A stretch of DNA of 64,000 bases from Tetrahymena thermophila SB210 (GCF_000189635.1 NW_002476379.1:434001-498000); one strand, 5' to 3'; positions 36,201-48,971 are shown, counted from the stretch's first letter. Notes: a model not told the origin generated them from the letters alone. Numbers and translations are program-made.

Positions 36201-37003
36201 TGAAACTTACATCTCTCAAATAAAAGAATTCGTGCCTAATTAAGATGTCTAAGAGTTAGTTAATAAATATTGTGAAACAATACAAGAACTTATCACAAAC
36301 GAGCATTGTAAATAATTTAAAAATAATCATTATTTATCAAAATTAATTCTATAAAAAGGTTAAAAAAGACTTAAAGAAAATATAGAAGAGTTAGAATAAA
36401 CTTAAACAGATCAAACTGAAAAAACTAATGATGAAAATGAATCACAAGAAACTGAGAGATAAAAAAATCTATAATAACTTTTCCATACTTTTGAATAAAT
36501 AATATAGTAATATAAAGAACTAATTGTTAATAGAGATTAACTTGGCTAAGAATTAGCATTTTTAAGTGAAAAAGAAAACGAAAAGTATTTGATGGTAGAT
36601 GAATTATAATAATAAAATTAACAAGTAATTAATTACTCATTTAAAAAGTCATATTTTATAAAATATTATTTTATTTAAAGTTATATTAAGAGATTTTAAT
36701 TCTAAGGAATGAGTATAGCTAACAAGATGAGAATGATCCAAACTTGGATTAGATGAGAGATCATTCATTAGGAGATTAATAATTTCAGTATAATTTATTT
36801 CGATTTATGATAGTTATTTATTAATTTAATTTTAAAAACTAGATAATAATAAAATACTTAAATGCTATCCTAATTTATGAATCAATGTATTTTTTATTAT
36901 TATTTTTAAATATTTTATTTATGATTTTAAAAAAATAGAAATGAGAGTTAGTGAGGAAAGCGAAGGTCAATTTGAAGAATAAAATTAGGAAAGTTTTAAA
37001 TGA
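33245..37003 (+). CDS. Long coiled-coil protein
   Basis: A multi-exon gene beginning MNDKRLTDQQRQGMSERINQ and ending QESFK before TGA at 37001-37003; at least seven introns of 50-130 nt. The first third is polar, rich in Ser, Asn and Gln. From about 34070 to 36600 the product is almost continuous heptad-type coiled coil (KIQELRIAQLEDLLKQE; ISQLETLLKDQNEN; LEEKDQVIQKQIQDIYEL; NELNDEELKEIKN-like stretches). The C-terminus is acidic (SEESEGQFEEQNQESF). No motor, enzyme or membrane domain is seen. Inferred: a structural or scaffold protein of the cytoskeleton, cortex or basal body, of which ciliates have many. The family cannot be fixed from coiled coil alone. Confidence 0.7.
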
Positions 37004-37356
37004 CTATTTTCTAAATAAATCAATTAATAAATTTTTATAAAAATAATATTTCTATAAAAATAATTTATTTCTTAAAGTTTTAAATTAAATCACTTAAAAA
37101 ATAAATATTCTTAAATAAATCTATGTAAGAAAGATGTGCTAATTAATTTATACCTATTGTTATATTAAAGCTATATAATAAATAAATTGAAATATATTGA
37201 AAATTATGTGGATATTATTTAATTAAGAGATATCCAAAATCTTATAATTTAGTTATACTAAAATATTGTTAGATAGCTTTCAATATATTTATTCATTAAT
37301 TAATTACTATAACTTTTGTTAATTTAATTATATATTTTGGTTTTGCTTACTTCCTC
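37004..37356. other. Short intergenic spacer
   Basis: 353 nt of AT-rich sequence between two plus-strand genes. No feature is recognised beyond simple TAATTAATTAAT words. Confidence 0.5.
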
Positions 37357-39567
37357 ATGAATTTGTATAGTAGTAACTTGATAAAACTTTAGCATATCCG
37401 TTAAAGGAATTAAGCTGAAGAGATACAAAGAAAAATACAAAAAGATCTTGAGTTTCTAAAAGACCTCATGTCTAGACCTATAAGCGAACAATCGGAAAAG
37501 CCATTTATATCAAGAGCAAATTCAGTGGCTTTTAAAGAATAAGAATTTTTAATGGATGATTATTTTAACAAATACTTTGATGAACTTAACCTAAAAAGCT
37601 AATAAATAAATACGAAAAGATCTAAGACTACAAATTCTATGAATAAGACTTTAAATGGTACAAATTAACCATTAGAAAAATGGATAAACAATTAAAATTA
37701 AAATAGGTATAAACTTAGAAGTAGGAGTCTTAATTAAGAAAAGGAAAGATTAGAGTTAGGAGAAGTTTATCGCTTGTAAGATAAAATCGATTAAATCATA
37801 TGTGAAAATTAATAAAAGAGAAATAATCATTTGAGTAGAGTATTAAGTGAGAGTGATTTTTACACTTTGAAAAAGTTAAACTTTTCAAATTATTCTTTTG
37901 TGAAGGTTAAGAAGCAAAATGTTTAAATGGGTGACTATTTAGATAAAAGCACTATGATGATTGATGAAATGAGCACTAGCTACAAATATATTTACAAACT
38001 TTCAAAAAAATTCTGTAATATTGATAAAGAAATGACTGAAAAAGTATCCAAAAAAATTAAAGAAAAAACAAATCTAAAGAAACAATAAGAAAATCAGAAT
38101 ATCTTGGAAAAAATCGACTCAAATGCTATCGATAAAAACAAAAATCACTCATCACTTTTAGATTTTATTATTAATTATAAACCAATAGATCCAGTTCACC
38201 GTAAATAATAAATATAAAAAAAATTAAGTGACTTTAACATAAAGAGAAGATAGAAATCTTTTGAAAGCATCTAATAGTAAAGGCTAAACAGAGTAAACAG
38301 TGATTATACTAATTTAAATATAAATCAATCAGGATATAATGATAATAATTAGGATCCTTAACAAATATTATAAAAATAATATGGATCTTAATCAATTGTC
38401 TCAAATAACGGTATTGATGGCTAAGAAAAGTTTTCCCCTAAAAAAAGATCAATATCATCAAAATCGCTCCTTAATTCAAAGGAAAAAAATCATGATAAAC
38501 ATTTTTTACAGTAAATAAATAAATAAGCCAAATTAAAATTTTTATTAAAATCAAATACATTAAATTAAAAAATGCAAACTGAAGAGTCTACAAATGAAAG
38601 TAAAAATCCCTTATAAAATACCTAATATTTATAATCTAAAGATGTTAATACCTTTTAGTAAATGTAGAATTTTAATGGCATATAAAAAATAACAAGCCAG
38701 TAATAAGATAAGTTAAAAAATAAAAATACTAGCTTTTTGTAAACCCTAAAAAATATTAATCTTTCGTAAAGCTTTTAATTTAACACATTGATACCTAATA
38801 ACGAAATGCTTCTTAATAAGAATGAAAAGGAATAAAAAATAAATAGTAACAATTTAAAAGAATCAACTTTAAAAGCCTACACTCTGTTTTAAAATAAAAA
38901 TCTTAGATAAAAAATGCAATAATAAAATAATTTAACAAAGCCAAAATACCTAGATCAACAGTCAGCACAAACAAAAGAAATGCAAAATTAATAAAATATT
39001 CCAAAATACTTAAATTAAAATAAAATTCCACCTATAAATGAATAATTTGATGTAAAAAATGAATAGGAATAAGAAAAATTAAATCAAGAATAAAATTAAC
39101 TTTAAGTGTAACCTCCATTAAAAAGGAAAAGCATAGACAAGAATACTCTTTTAAAAATTAGGAATGATAATGGTATCAAAGATGAGGTGCTTAAAATTAT
39201 AATAAGAGAAAGGATAGATATAAAAAAGATTTTTGAGTTTAATTACAATCAAAATAATGAATTTATTTAAGATATAATCAAATTTTATACAAAACTTGTT
39301 ATGAAAGGAAATAATAAAATTTCTACTACTTAATTATATGAATTTTTAAATTAAATTTTAGATTATTAAAGCAATTAATCTTAAAACCATATTGAAAATT
39401 AAGAGAGTAACTTATAAAATTAAGATTTTGCATTGCATATTACAAAATAAATCATCCTAAAATATCCTAATTGTATAAATGATTTATTAGATGAGTCTCA
39501 AATACGAATCTTTTTTTCACAAAACTTGTAATATCTAGAGGCAATTAAAGAAAAGCTGTTCATCTGA
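37357..39567 (+). CDS. Unassigned polar protein, single exon
   Basis: An uninterrupted frame of 736 residues from ATG 37357 to TGA 39565-39567. The N-terminus (KLQHIRQRNQAEEIQRKIQKD) is a short coiled coil. The body is very rich in Gln, Asn, Lys and Ser with little predicted order. The last 150 residues look folded again (KDEVLKIIIRERIDIKKI; FIQDIIKFYTKLVMKG; QIILKYPNCINDLLDES). No family is recognised, and no signal peptide or membrane segment is present. A frame this long with in-frame TAA/TAG Gln codons and a consistent Lys/Asn/Gln composition supports a real gene. Function unknown; probably ciliate-specific. Confidence 0.75.
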
Positions 39568-40033
39568 ACTTATTAATCTGAGAATAAAATATTTTAATAT
39601 GTAAAAATACATTAAAATTATTAAATTTATATAAAAAGAAATAAATTATTGGAATAAAAAATTCAATTTTATTGAAATTGTAAAAATCCTAAATTTTAGA
39701 TTTTATTTTTTCAATATTTAAAATTGATAAAAAAATGTTTTTTATTGAGTGTTTATTTTAGATGTTAATTTTTTTAATATTTAATGATTTAACTATGATA
39801 AAATTAATGTAAAATTTATCTATTATTTTGTTTTCATTAATTATAATAGAAAATAGCTTTTCTGATTAACAGATAAATAATGTTTTTTCAAATTTTGCTA
39901 ATTGATAGCGTACGTATTCTTTCTTCAAACTTAAAATTTAACACAATTCTAAATTATTGAAAAAAAAAAACATAATTCGAATTATAAAATCAAATTTATA
40001 AAAAATTAAAAGCAATTTAGTTAAAAAAATAAT
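39568..40033. other. Intergenic spacer
   Basis: 466 nt of AT-rich sequence between two plus-strand genes, with no coding feature seen. It should contain the promoter of the SAS-6-like gene. Confidence 0.5.
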
Positions 40034-41114
40034 ATGAATTAGTAAAGTCAAACATCATCTTCGATCTCCAACTCTGAAAAATCAAAGACGCCTAACAAAG
40101 CTCCTAGCATATTAAATTAATTTGATTTGAATCCTATTAAATAAATAGATCCTATTTTTTGTAATTTAAAAATAATATAAATTTTTTGAAAAACAATTAA
40201 TAATAATCTATAAAAAATAACAGAAAATGGATATAAAGAAACATTCTCTGTGCGTCTATAATTTCTTTTGAAGTTTTTAGAGAGACAAGGGGAGGAATAA
40301 AGTCCTTCAACTATAGAATTAATTAATATAAGGCTTTTAACAAAAGTAATTAAAAAAATAAATTATTTTATAAAATAAAGGATTCATTTTATAAATCAAT
40401 AGAAACAAGGCCAGAAGCTGGAAAAATTCACTATTGAGGTTACAACAGACAATGATTTATTTTTTTATTTTTTCCACACGTAATTAATTTAAATAAAAAT
40501 AATTTCATTACATTAAATTATATTTAAATAAATTAATCATTTAATTATCATTTGCTAATCAAAAGTATAGATGCTGAAAGCTATGAAGTTCTTAAAGAAA
40601 CCTAATAATTAGATGGAACATTTTAATAGTATTATAGCTCCACTTAATAGTTCTTAGAGAAATGCAAAACAGATCCATTAAAGTATAAAAATAATAGCAT
40701 TAGAATCATTTAATTTATTATTATCAAATAAACAGGTATGCATGCATATTAAACATAAGGCCAGATACTACTGCATATCTTTAAGTTATTTAAACATTGA
40801 ATTATAAAGATTTAGAAATACTAAGATATGAAATGCTTGCTGGAGATGACGATATAGTTAGATAACATGTTTCTTTTAAATATGGCTAAAAGCGTTCTTA
40901 TCTGCACCTAGTAGATGGTAGGATAAAGGACGTAAATGAGTTAGTGAAACTGAAAAATCCTTAATTATTATTGCATATATAAAAGATTCTTTCAAGTAAT
41001 TAAGCTAATACAATCTAATAAAATGGGTATCAATATGCTGCCAATTAGAAATAATAAAATTAAAATCAACTCTAATAATCAAATGTAATTGATAACTATG
41101 CAGTCAAACAGTGA
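40034..41114 (+). CDS. SAS-6-like protein (SAS6L type, no coiled coil)
   Basis: Five exons, 40034-40160, 40224-40345, 40403-40479, 40566-40735 and 40765-41114, keep phase to 281 residues. The order of motifs follows the SAS-6 N-terminal head: FSVRLQFLL, FTIEVTTDNDLFFYFFHT (compare LTDDxDLFFLY), IDAESYEVLKETQQL (compare ISEEDFxxLKxEQxL), FLEKC, then LQVIQTLNYKDLEILRYEMLAGDDDIVRQHV (compare VETNxFKHLxHLxLxLxxGxD). Known: SAS-6 heads oligomerise into the nine-fold cartwheel of basal bodies; SAS6L is a short paralogue found in apicomplexans, trypanosomes and others. Here the head is followed only by a 60-residue Gln/Asn-rich tail, with no long coiled coil. Inferred: a SAS6L-type basal-body or cortical protein. 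The last intron would be only 29 nt. Confidence 0.68.
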
Positions 41115-41506
41115 CAAAAACTTATAAAAAAAAACAATTTTGATTTATATAAATAAATAATTGATTAATTAATTAATTATTTTGTAAACTTATGCAAATA
41201 AAATATTAATTCATTTTATATAATAAAATCTATCCAATTATTTTTACAAAGTTAAAAATCCTTCAAAATCTTAAAAATATCAAAATAGAGTTTTTTATTT
41301 AAAAGTTTTTTAATTAATTTAGATTATGCAAGCTCTTTTTTAAATAAAGTTTCTTTTTTGTATTATTTTTTATATTTCATAAATGTATCCAATCAAATTT
41401 ATAATAAAGTTATGAGTAATTATATTAAATTTTTACAAAGAGTACTTTATAGATGTTTTATAAATTTAAATAGATTTTATTTTTATAAAATTTTGAGGTA
41501 ATCAGC
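41115..41506. other. Convergent intergenic spacer
   Basis: 392 nt of AT-rich sequence between the 3' ends of the SAS-6-like and TBL2-like genes. It holds polyadenylation regions by position; nothing else is seen. Confidence 0.55.
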
Positions 41507-42904
41507 TCAATTAATGTATTTAGAAATATTAAAAACATTTAATCTTCCTTCATCGAGAGAACCAAATACCAAAAAAAGAGTAGAATCATTAGGTTAAATA
41601 AATTCTACTCTGTTGATATAGAAATCTGGAGTAAAGACATCCTTGAATAACTAAATTTTGTTGAATTCTTGATCTAGTAAGACAACATCTTCACCGTTTG
41701 ACAAAGAATAAAATACTTTTCCTTCGTAGTTATGAATAGCACCAGAAATGATAATTTAATCCTTACCATCAAATAAAGCTTTTTATTCTGCTTCTCCTTT
41801 AAATTGCTTTATAACTTTTGGATCTGCCAATGCCTAGTAGCTTTATGAAATAAAATTTTTTTATTAAAAATACATAAATAAATTCTATGTAAAATAAAAA
41901 TTTATAATTTTAATTTATTACTTCACGTTGATATCCCAAAACTTTACACATTTTTCATTCTTTGAAATAGTTATAGCTTTTTCATCGAGATTATCACTGT
42001 TGACATAATTGATAGATGCGCCATGACTTAAGCCGTAAGCTTTTGTGATTTACTTGAAATCATGTGTAGTTTTATCAGTGACAAATGTTAGTGTCTTGAA
42101 GTTAGAAGTCCATGATGCAAAGAAGTAGAATTTGCGTTATTATGAATATCTTGCCATATAATGAGTGTTATGTCCAGTGTTATAAGCGCTCAATTCCTTT
42201 CCTTAAAGAGACCAAATCTTTACAAAAGTATCGGAATTGCAAGCACTTGAGATAATAAACTTATTGTTAATGTCGAAAGAAAGCTTTTGAATTTCTTCTT
42301 TATGACAGTCCTTTGCAAAAATCTTTGGTTGTGTTGTTCTTTTTTTAACATCTGGGTTACTAAGATCAAATCCTCTCAATTCAATACTCTTATCTATGTT
42401 AATAGCATAAGCAATATACTTGGAGTCAGGAGAAATTGCTACAGCTGTAGGGTAACCGAATTCTACAGAGAAATAATAAACTTAATTAGCACAAAGGTCA
42501 TTCAATTTGAACACTCTAATATGTTTATCTTTAGATGAAACAATTAAAAATTCATGATTAAAGTCATAGTCAGTTATTTCTCCTGCAAAACCCTTAACAG
42601 CTCCCTAATATAACTCATGCTCAATATTTTTATGGTTAATTTTGGTATTAACATGGTCCTTTTTCTTTAAATTTTTAACTTTCTACTCAGGTTAAGTAGA
42701 AGGTTGAGTTTATTCTGTATGAGTAGCTGATTAAGTTGTTGAATTTTTAGAATGTTTTTCTTTTTTCGCATTCTGTTAAGCAGCTTATTTTTTGGCTAAC
42801 TCCTTTAATGATCTAGCTTTTTCATCTTACCATTTTTTCCTCAACACAGTAAAATAGTAAACTGATACACCTATTAAGGCTAAAGTAGCTAGGAATGCTA
42901 ACAT
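41507..42904 (-). CDS. TBL2-like WD-repeat protein with N-terminal membrane anchor
   Basis: Two minus-strand exons, 42904-41922 and 41840-41507, join in phase to 438 residues (human TBL2 has about 447). The first 20 residues (MLAFLATLALIGVSVYYFTV) are a hydrophobic anchor followed by a basic, Lys/Gln-rich linker. WD-repeat motifs follow: GEITDYDFNHEFLIVSSKDKHIRVF, VAISPDSKYIAYAI, LSFDINNKFIISSACNSDTFVKIW, ITISKNEKCVKFWDI. Near the end, ALFDGKDQIIISGA and INRVEFIQPN continue the propeller. Known: TBL2 is an ER membrane protein that interacts with the kinase PERK. Inferred: an ER-anchored beta-propeller facing the cytosol. Anchor plus propeller arrangement and length favour TBL2 over other WD proteins, but propellers alone are generic. 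Confidence 0.78.
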
Positions 42905-44287
42905 TTTAATCTATTTCCTTTATTACCTTAAAAAATTACAAATTTTTAAAAATTAATTAATTTATTTTTTTGAAGATATTTTTTTTCTATCAAGATTTAA
43001 AAATGATTAAATAATAATAAATAAATCTTATTAATTAAAAGAAATTTTATACAGAATTCATATTGATCCAAAATAGATTATTAGAGTTTAGTAGACAAAT
43101 TAGAGAGAGAAAAAATTGAGGTAGAACTCAATTAAATTATTTAATGAACTTTTTAGTAAATATAACAAACAATATTTTATAAAAATTTTTTTTAAATTTA
43201 AAATATTTGTTTTAAATTGATTTAAACCTTTAATTAGATAAATTTTTTTCATATAATTAAATTGTTTGATTCTGAAATTATTTTAAATAGAAAAATCTAC
43301 AACAAAAAGGAATTTTTACAATATTCTTATAATCACATAAAAAAGAATTTAATTTTTCCGTTTTTAATTAATTTTATTATAAATCATCATGAAAAAGATT
43401 TGACAGCTCCTAAGGTGATAAGATGTGAAATACTTATTTTGAGTAAAATCTAATTAGGTGATATGTTTTTAGTGTTTAAAAGCTGCTATTTCAAATTCTA
43501 TATAACTCTCCCCTTTTTTCAATTAAAAGCCATTTTTATTTTTTTAATCATAAACTGGTGATTTGTTAATTGCTATTATCTAAAGTTTTAGTATTCATAT
43601 TTTAATTAGTTTATTTTAAAACGAGCATTTATTCTCATAATAACACGATTAACAACTAAATTAAAGATAATTGAGTATTATATGTACTACTCTTAAATAA
43701 ATTAATATATTAAAGATTATAATTCTACTTATCTTTTTAAAATATGAAAAATAGGTATCTTAATTTATATGAAAGGATATCAGAAAAAAATTAAAATCTT
43801 TTGAATATATAGATCTTTTACTCTTAATTTTTTTTTTCAAAGAAGTGATGTTTTATGAATATTATCAAAGTTAATTTCCCTATATTTATAAAAAGATAGT
43901 ATTAATAAAAAGTACATATCCGAAATCAAATCTATAAAAAATTTTTGAAAAAAAATTTAACACTATTAATAGAGAATACTATCTTAAATATCACTTATTA
44001 CTGGTATATTTTTTAGAAAAAAGGATGAATAAAAGCTAATCCATTCATTATCTAGCTAGTTAGTGCTATGATATAAATAAATTAATCAAATATAGATAAT
44101 CGCCAAATATTTTACTTAAGGAATCATTATTATTGATAAAATTTGATTTCTGATCAAAGTTTTGCTTAAAGAGCTTATAAGCTATAAAAATGATAGCCAC
44201 TACAATAACTTAAATTATTTAAAAAATGAGTAACCCAAATTCAAAAAAAAAAATTATGCTTGAAAGATCTAAATAGCTTAAATAATT
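42905..44287. other. Intergenic region with unresolved open frames
   Basis: 1.4 kb of AT-rich sequence. A plus frame at 43262-43560 (start MFDSEIILNRKIY) and a minus frame at about 44290-44000 with a hydrophobic run (VIVVAIIFIAYKLF) are open, but neither has a recognised domain, convincing exon partners or length beyond chance. Divergent promoters for the TBL2-like gene and the gene at 44288 should lie here. Confidence 0.4.
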
Positions 44288-44788
44288 ATGTTGAATATAA
44301 AATCAAAAGAAACATTTATGCTATGTGTGTAAATAAAGTAAGTTATTGTATAAACTTTATATCAATTATAAAAACTTCTACATTAATTTCTTTTTATTTT
44401 ATATCATATTAATAGAAACAGCTAAGGCTTGATAAAATAAGCTATATTATTCAAAAGTATAAAAAAAAGCTTAGGAATTTATTTATTCTAAAAAATTAAC
44501 CTAATAAGTTAAATTAGTAGTGATGTTATTTTATTAACTTTTGTTATATTATTATTTATAATCTTTTATGTAAAATTTTAAGCTGTTGATTTGGCAAAAA
44601 TAAACAACCAGAATGATAACTTTAACTATTTAACTGATGTAAACAAGCTTTACTAATTCTTCAAATTAGTTATTGTAGTAATATTTGATTTTGTTCATCT
44701 ATGTGTCTACATTTATTTAATGTTCCTATTAATTTTCTTCTTCTTTTTATTATCAAAAAAATTATTAATGCTATTTTTTTTAATTTGA
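44288..44788 (+). CDS. Candidate small two-TM membrane protein
   Basis: Two exons, 44288-44337 and 44416-44788, join in phase to 140 residues ending in TGA, with a good GTAAGT donor and TTAATAG acceptor. The N-terminal 50 residues are basic and amphipathic. Two hydrophobic segments follow: VILLTFVILLFIIFYV, and after a polar loop (AKINNQNDNFNYLTDVNKLY) a longer one, VIVVIFDFVHLCVYIYLMF, that continues into LLIFFFFLLS. The upstream in-frame TGA makes the chosen ATG the first possible. No family is recognised. Being short and AT-driven (Phe/Leu/Ile from T-rich sequence), it could be a chance frame, so confidence is moderate. Confidence 0.42.
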
Positions 44789-45233
44789 AAATAGTAAATT
44801 AAATATCTTTTTTTTAAAGCAATAATTAATTCTACATAGATACAAGTTATTCTTAAATTTAAATCATATTTTCATATGTGAAATATTAAAATAATTAATT
44901 AATTAATTAGGAGCAATCTATATTTTTGATAAAAATTATTTTATTAAAAATAACTTAAAAATTTATATAGAAAATCTAGTTAAAAGATTATTTAATTATC
45001 AGTTAAATACTTATTCTGTTTAGATATAAACAATTTTAACCATTAATCTTAAATTTTAAAGTTTAGTATTCAAAATTTTAAACACTTAACAACCATCTGA
45101 GTCATATATTATGATAATATATGTACACTGTTAATTAAAAATATAGTAAGAATTATTTGTTCGTCTTAATAAATAAATATACCACAAAATTAATATCTTA
45201 AAAAAGATTTAATAACTTATCAAAGACAAATAA
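44789..45233. other. Intergenic spacer
   Basis: 445 nt of AT-rich sequence with TTAATTAATTAATTAG at about 44890. No coding feature is recognised; it should contain the promoter of the next gene. Confidence 0.5.
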
Positions 45234-48200
45234 ATGCAAAAAAATTTTGGCTAGTATGGGAATAGTAAAAATGGAGTGATTACCATTAATTCAATATAAG
45301 GCTAAATAGGATAAAAGTCAGGTTTTAATTAAAATTTTGATTTGCAAAGCCAACTTTAAGATGAATAAAGCGATCGTCAATAAACAGAAACTTTTTAACA
45401 GAATGAAGATATTAATTTTAGTATGAATTAAAGAATGGATACTAGTTAATCTGCATTCTAATAAAATCAATATGGGAATAAGACTTAAAATACTTAACAA
45501 GGATCTTCAAAATAAATAATTAGCTAATAATGGTATATTGATAATTTATTGCAAGATTAAGATAAAAAAGGAACAGATTACCAGAGACGTTAATAGAATA
45601 ATATTAGAATTGATACAAACTCTAATAGAAGCAAGATTTAAGGAAATTATAATAGTTTAGGAAGAAATGACATTAAAATCAGAAAGATAAATCAAATATA
45701 AAATAGTGGTTCGTTTATGACTTCAAATTCTCAGGATTTAAGAGCTTCACAAAAGTTTGGGTTTATAAAAGCTGAGACAATTTATGGAAGTGGTTAACAA
45801 GAAGGTGTTTTAAATTGTGAAAGCTAAATACAAGATCTGTAAAAGTTTGTAAAAGGAAAAGGTGATAAATATAGGAGCAGCAGCAGCTAATAAAATGAAA
45901 ATATTATAAATTTGATGCAGTAATATATAAGCGACACAAATCAGATTTAGAAAGAATTCATTGAATCTAATATGAACTCTGTTGATGCAGCTGCTCACTA
46001 GAGATATTTGAAATACGAAAATAACGAATAAAGTATCTTAAATAAGCTGCATGAGCATATTAATTATGTAAAGGAAAGAGATCATATAAATTAGCTCATG
46101 AAAGAAGAATTAATGAAAAATAGCTTTATTCCTTGTAAAATTGAAGACGAAGCTGATATTTCTAATCATACAAAAATTAATGTTAAAAGCAGTTAGGATA
46201 ATCATACATCATAGCATAAAAAAAGTCCCTAGAAAGATAATAAAATTCACATATCTGACTAAGATAATGATAATCCTACTAAGTTAATTGTATTATAAAA
46301 GGACACAAATAATTTTGCAAATTAACAAGCAGATAAAAACATAATAAAATTATAAGTTAATCCTCCCAGCCAGAAAAACAGCTCCTAAAATTCTCCAAGA
46401 TTTCCTCCAAGCCATAAGAATAGTTCTTAAACCTCTCCTAGATATTCTCCAAGTAAACTTTAAACATTAAGATTGCAACCCAGCAAAGACAGCCAATCAT
46501 CACCTACAAGAACTGCTTTAAAAAAGTTAGAGGTAACTCCTGAGCCTGAGATTTTGCTAGATAATATTAGGAGCTACCGAGCTCCTATAGTAGAAGAAAA
46601 TAAATCTGTACCATTCTTAAAGTAGCCAACATTAAAAGACGCTTAACAGGCTGAAGATATTGATGAAAAAAAAACAATTTTAAAAAATAAAAAGGCATTA
46701 AAGAATAAAATAGAAAAAATAATAAGTAAGCATAAATAGGTCATAAAAGATATTGATTATGCCTACTAAGAAGTGACTGAACATTTGAAAAGAAAAGAAT
46801 TATTTTAAAGGATGAGAAGTATCACAGATGCTAATTCGCCAAACTAATTTAACTTTACTGGGAACACAACAACTTAAGGTTTTTAAATAAAAGAATAAAA
46901 TGGAATTGGAGGTGGTAAGTAGAATTTGTAGCGTATTGGCAAAAAGATTATGGATAACTTAAAAAATAATAATGGAGCAGTTTAAAATTCTGGTTAAGTA
47001 TTTCAATTTTATCAATAAAAATAAATAAATAATAGTAATATAAACCCTCTCAATCAAAGCATTAATACACCTATATCTTAATCTGGTAACGTATCGTCTG
47101 CTCTTCAGTCGTTAGAATTTCAAAAGAAGCTGCTTATTGAAAATATCTAAAATACTTAAAATGAAAATAAAATATATTTTTAAGCAAAGTACAAATTGAG
47201 AGAAAAAAATTTAAATTTTGATCTCTCTAACACTAACAATAAAGAATAAGTTTTAGACAGGGTTTTAATGAATTATTTTCATCAGTAAGATTTGCTTAAT
47301 GAATAAGAAAATCTTCTCAAAAAAGCATATAGAGAAAAAAAGAGTTCAAGGTCTGTTGGAAGGACAAAAACATATAAAACAAAAGAGCTTGGATCTCTCC
47401 TGTCTAAATTTGATCCAAAGCATATGAGACTACAAATGAAAGATTTAACAAAAGGTGGTAATGGAGGATTTAGCTCTAGTATGCAAATACCATAGGGAAA
47501 ATAGCGATCCCTAACAGCAAATCCAGGATCTAGAAAGTTTGTGTTAGCTGACAAAAAGGATAATTCAGAATAAGAATAATAATAAGATTATTTTGATCAA
47601 GAAAATGTAGATTTTGATATTTATAAAGAAGATAATTAATGGAAAAAGAGGCAGTATAAGATAATAAACTCTGCCAAAATATGTTCTCCTGCAGAAATGG
47701 TTTTATAATTTATGAAGCAAGATCCAAGATATAAAAAGTAATAAAATATTGAAGCTATTGATTTCCTAGTTTAATATGATCCTTTGAAAGCTAAGGAGGA
47801 AGAGGATATGGAAGGTAAAGAATAAGACTCACCAGATAATTAAGAAAAGTATAAAAAGAGATTTGATGATTCTATTATGAGAAGGTGCTTTTTCTTTTAT
47901 TCTAACAAAAACGATGCTAATACTCAAGATAGATTCCAAAAAGTTACATTATAAAAGTTTTTAGCACTTTTTTACAATCTTAGTGGCTAGCAATACGATG
48001 AATCTGCTGAACAAGAATCAGCATAACTTTTCAACTCAACCCTCAATAATACCTAGGAGCCAGTAAGTAATTAGATTTAATTTTTTAGCCACATTAAAAA
48101 ACAGAACGTCCTACTTAACCTTAAAGGTGATTAAACTAATAAAAATAAGTAAAGTAACTCAGTTAAAATAATAACTCTGGGAGATAATTTTATAGAAATA

Positions 48201-48971
48201 CAAACACTTAAAACAATTTTTGAAAAAATTACAAGTAAAAAAGAAAAGCCTATTTTAAATTACTATGAGTTTTTGGAAGCTATAAGAAAAACTAGTATTC
48301 AATACTATCTTAAGAAGATATCTTAAGACCAAATACCTTAACCTTAAGAATTATTTGAAACATTTTTCAAAGAATTTATAAGACCTATGCACATGAGTTT
48401 TAGAGATCCAGAAGAGTAAGAATTGCTTAATATGAGGAGCCACAAACAAATAGATAGCCTTTTAAAGTTATTTGAAGACAATTTAAAAGATTTATTTGTT
48501 TTTGCAGGATCTATGAGAAGTTAAACGACATACGATTTTTCATAAATATATTTAGGATTTAATGAGATGTATGAAATTCTTCAAAAATTAGACTTTTTTC
48601 CAAATAAAATTTCTAAAACAACAATAAGATATTTATATTATTACACTTTATCTCTTGATCAAGGTTTAGATTTTTAGGATTTCTGCTAGTGCCTCCATTT
48701 AATAGGACTTAGAATAATTAGATTCCCTTTAAAAAATGTTCCTATTACTTAAACTCCACAAGATCTCTATAATTTGAAGCGTAAATGCAGAGAAATTTAA
48801 TATACCACATTTAAACTCAAATAAGAAGGGGTTCTAAATTAAAACATGTAAAAGTTTATTCAAGATATCTCTCTGTTTTATGTGCACAAAGACTATTTAG
48901 ATTATCAAAAAATCTAGCAAAAAATAATTTCAATTAAAGAATAAAACTAAAAATAAATGCAAATGATGTGA
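45234..48971 (+). CDS. Unassigned 1,245-residue protein, single exon
   Basis: An uninterrupted frame from ATG 45234 to TGA 48969-48971. Residues 1-370 are disordered, rich in Gln, Asn and Ser; a coiled-coil or helical part lies around 45990-46120 (YLKYENNEQSILNKLHEHI). At 46359-46455 a short tandem motif, PPSxKNSSQxSPR, occurs twice, followed by RYSPS; each holds Ser-Pro sites typical of proline-directed phosphorylation. The C-terminal 500 residues look folded: FLALFYNLSG, GFNEMYEILQKLDFFP, TTIRYLYYYTLSLDQGLDF, QDFCQCLHLIGLRI. This helical pattern resembles degenerate EF-hand-like pairs, but no clear Ca2+ loop is visible. Function unknown; the lack of introns over 3.7 kb contrasts with many of its neighbours. 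Confidence 0.78.

Noticed and set aside
43262-43560. Plus frame starting MFDSEIILNRKIYNKKEF.
   Set aside because: About 100 codons with no recognised domain and strongly AT-driven composition; not distinguishable from chance.
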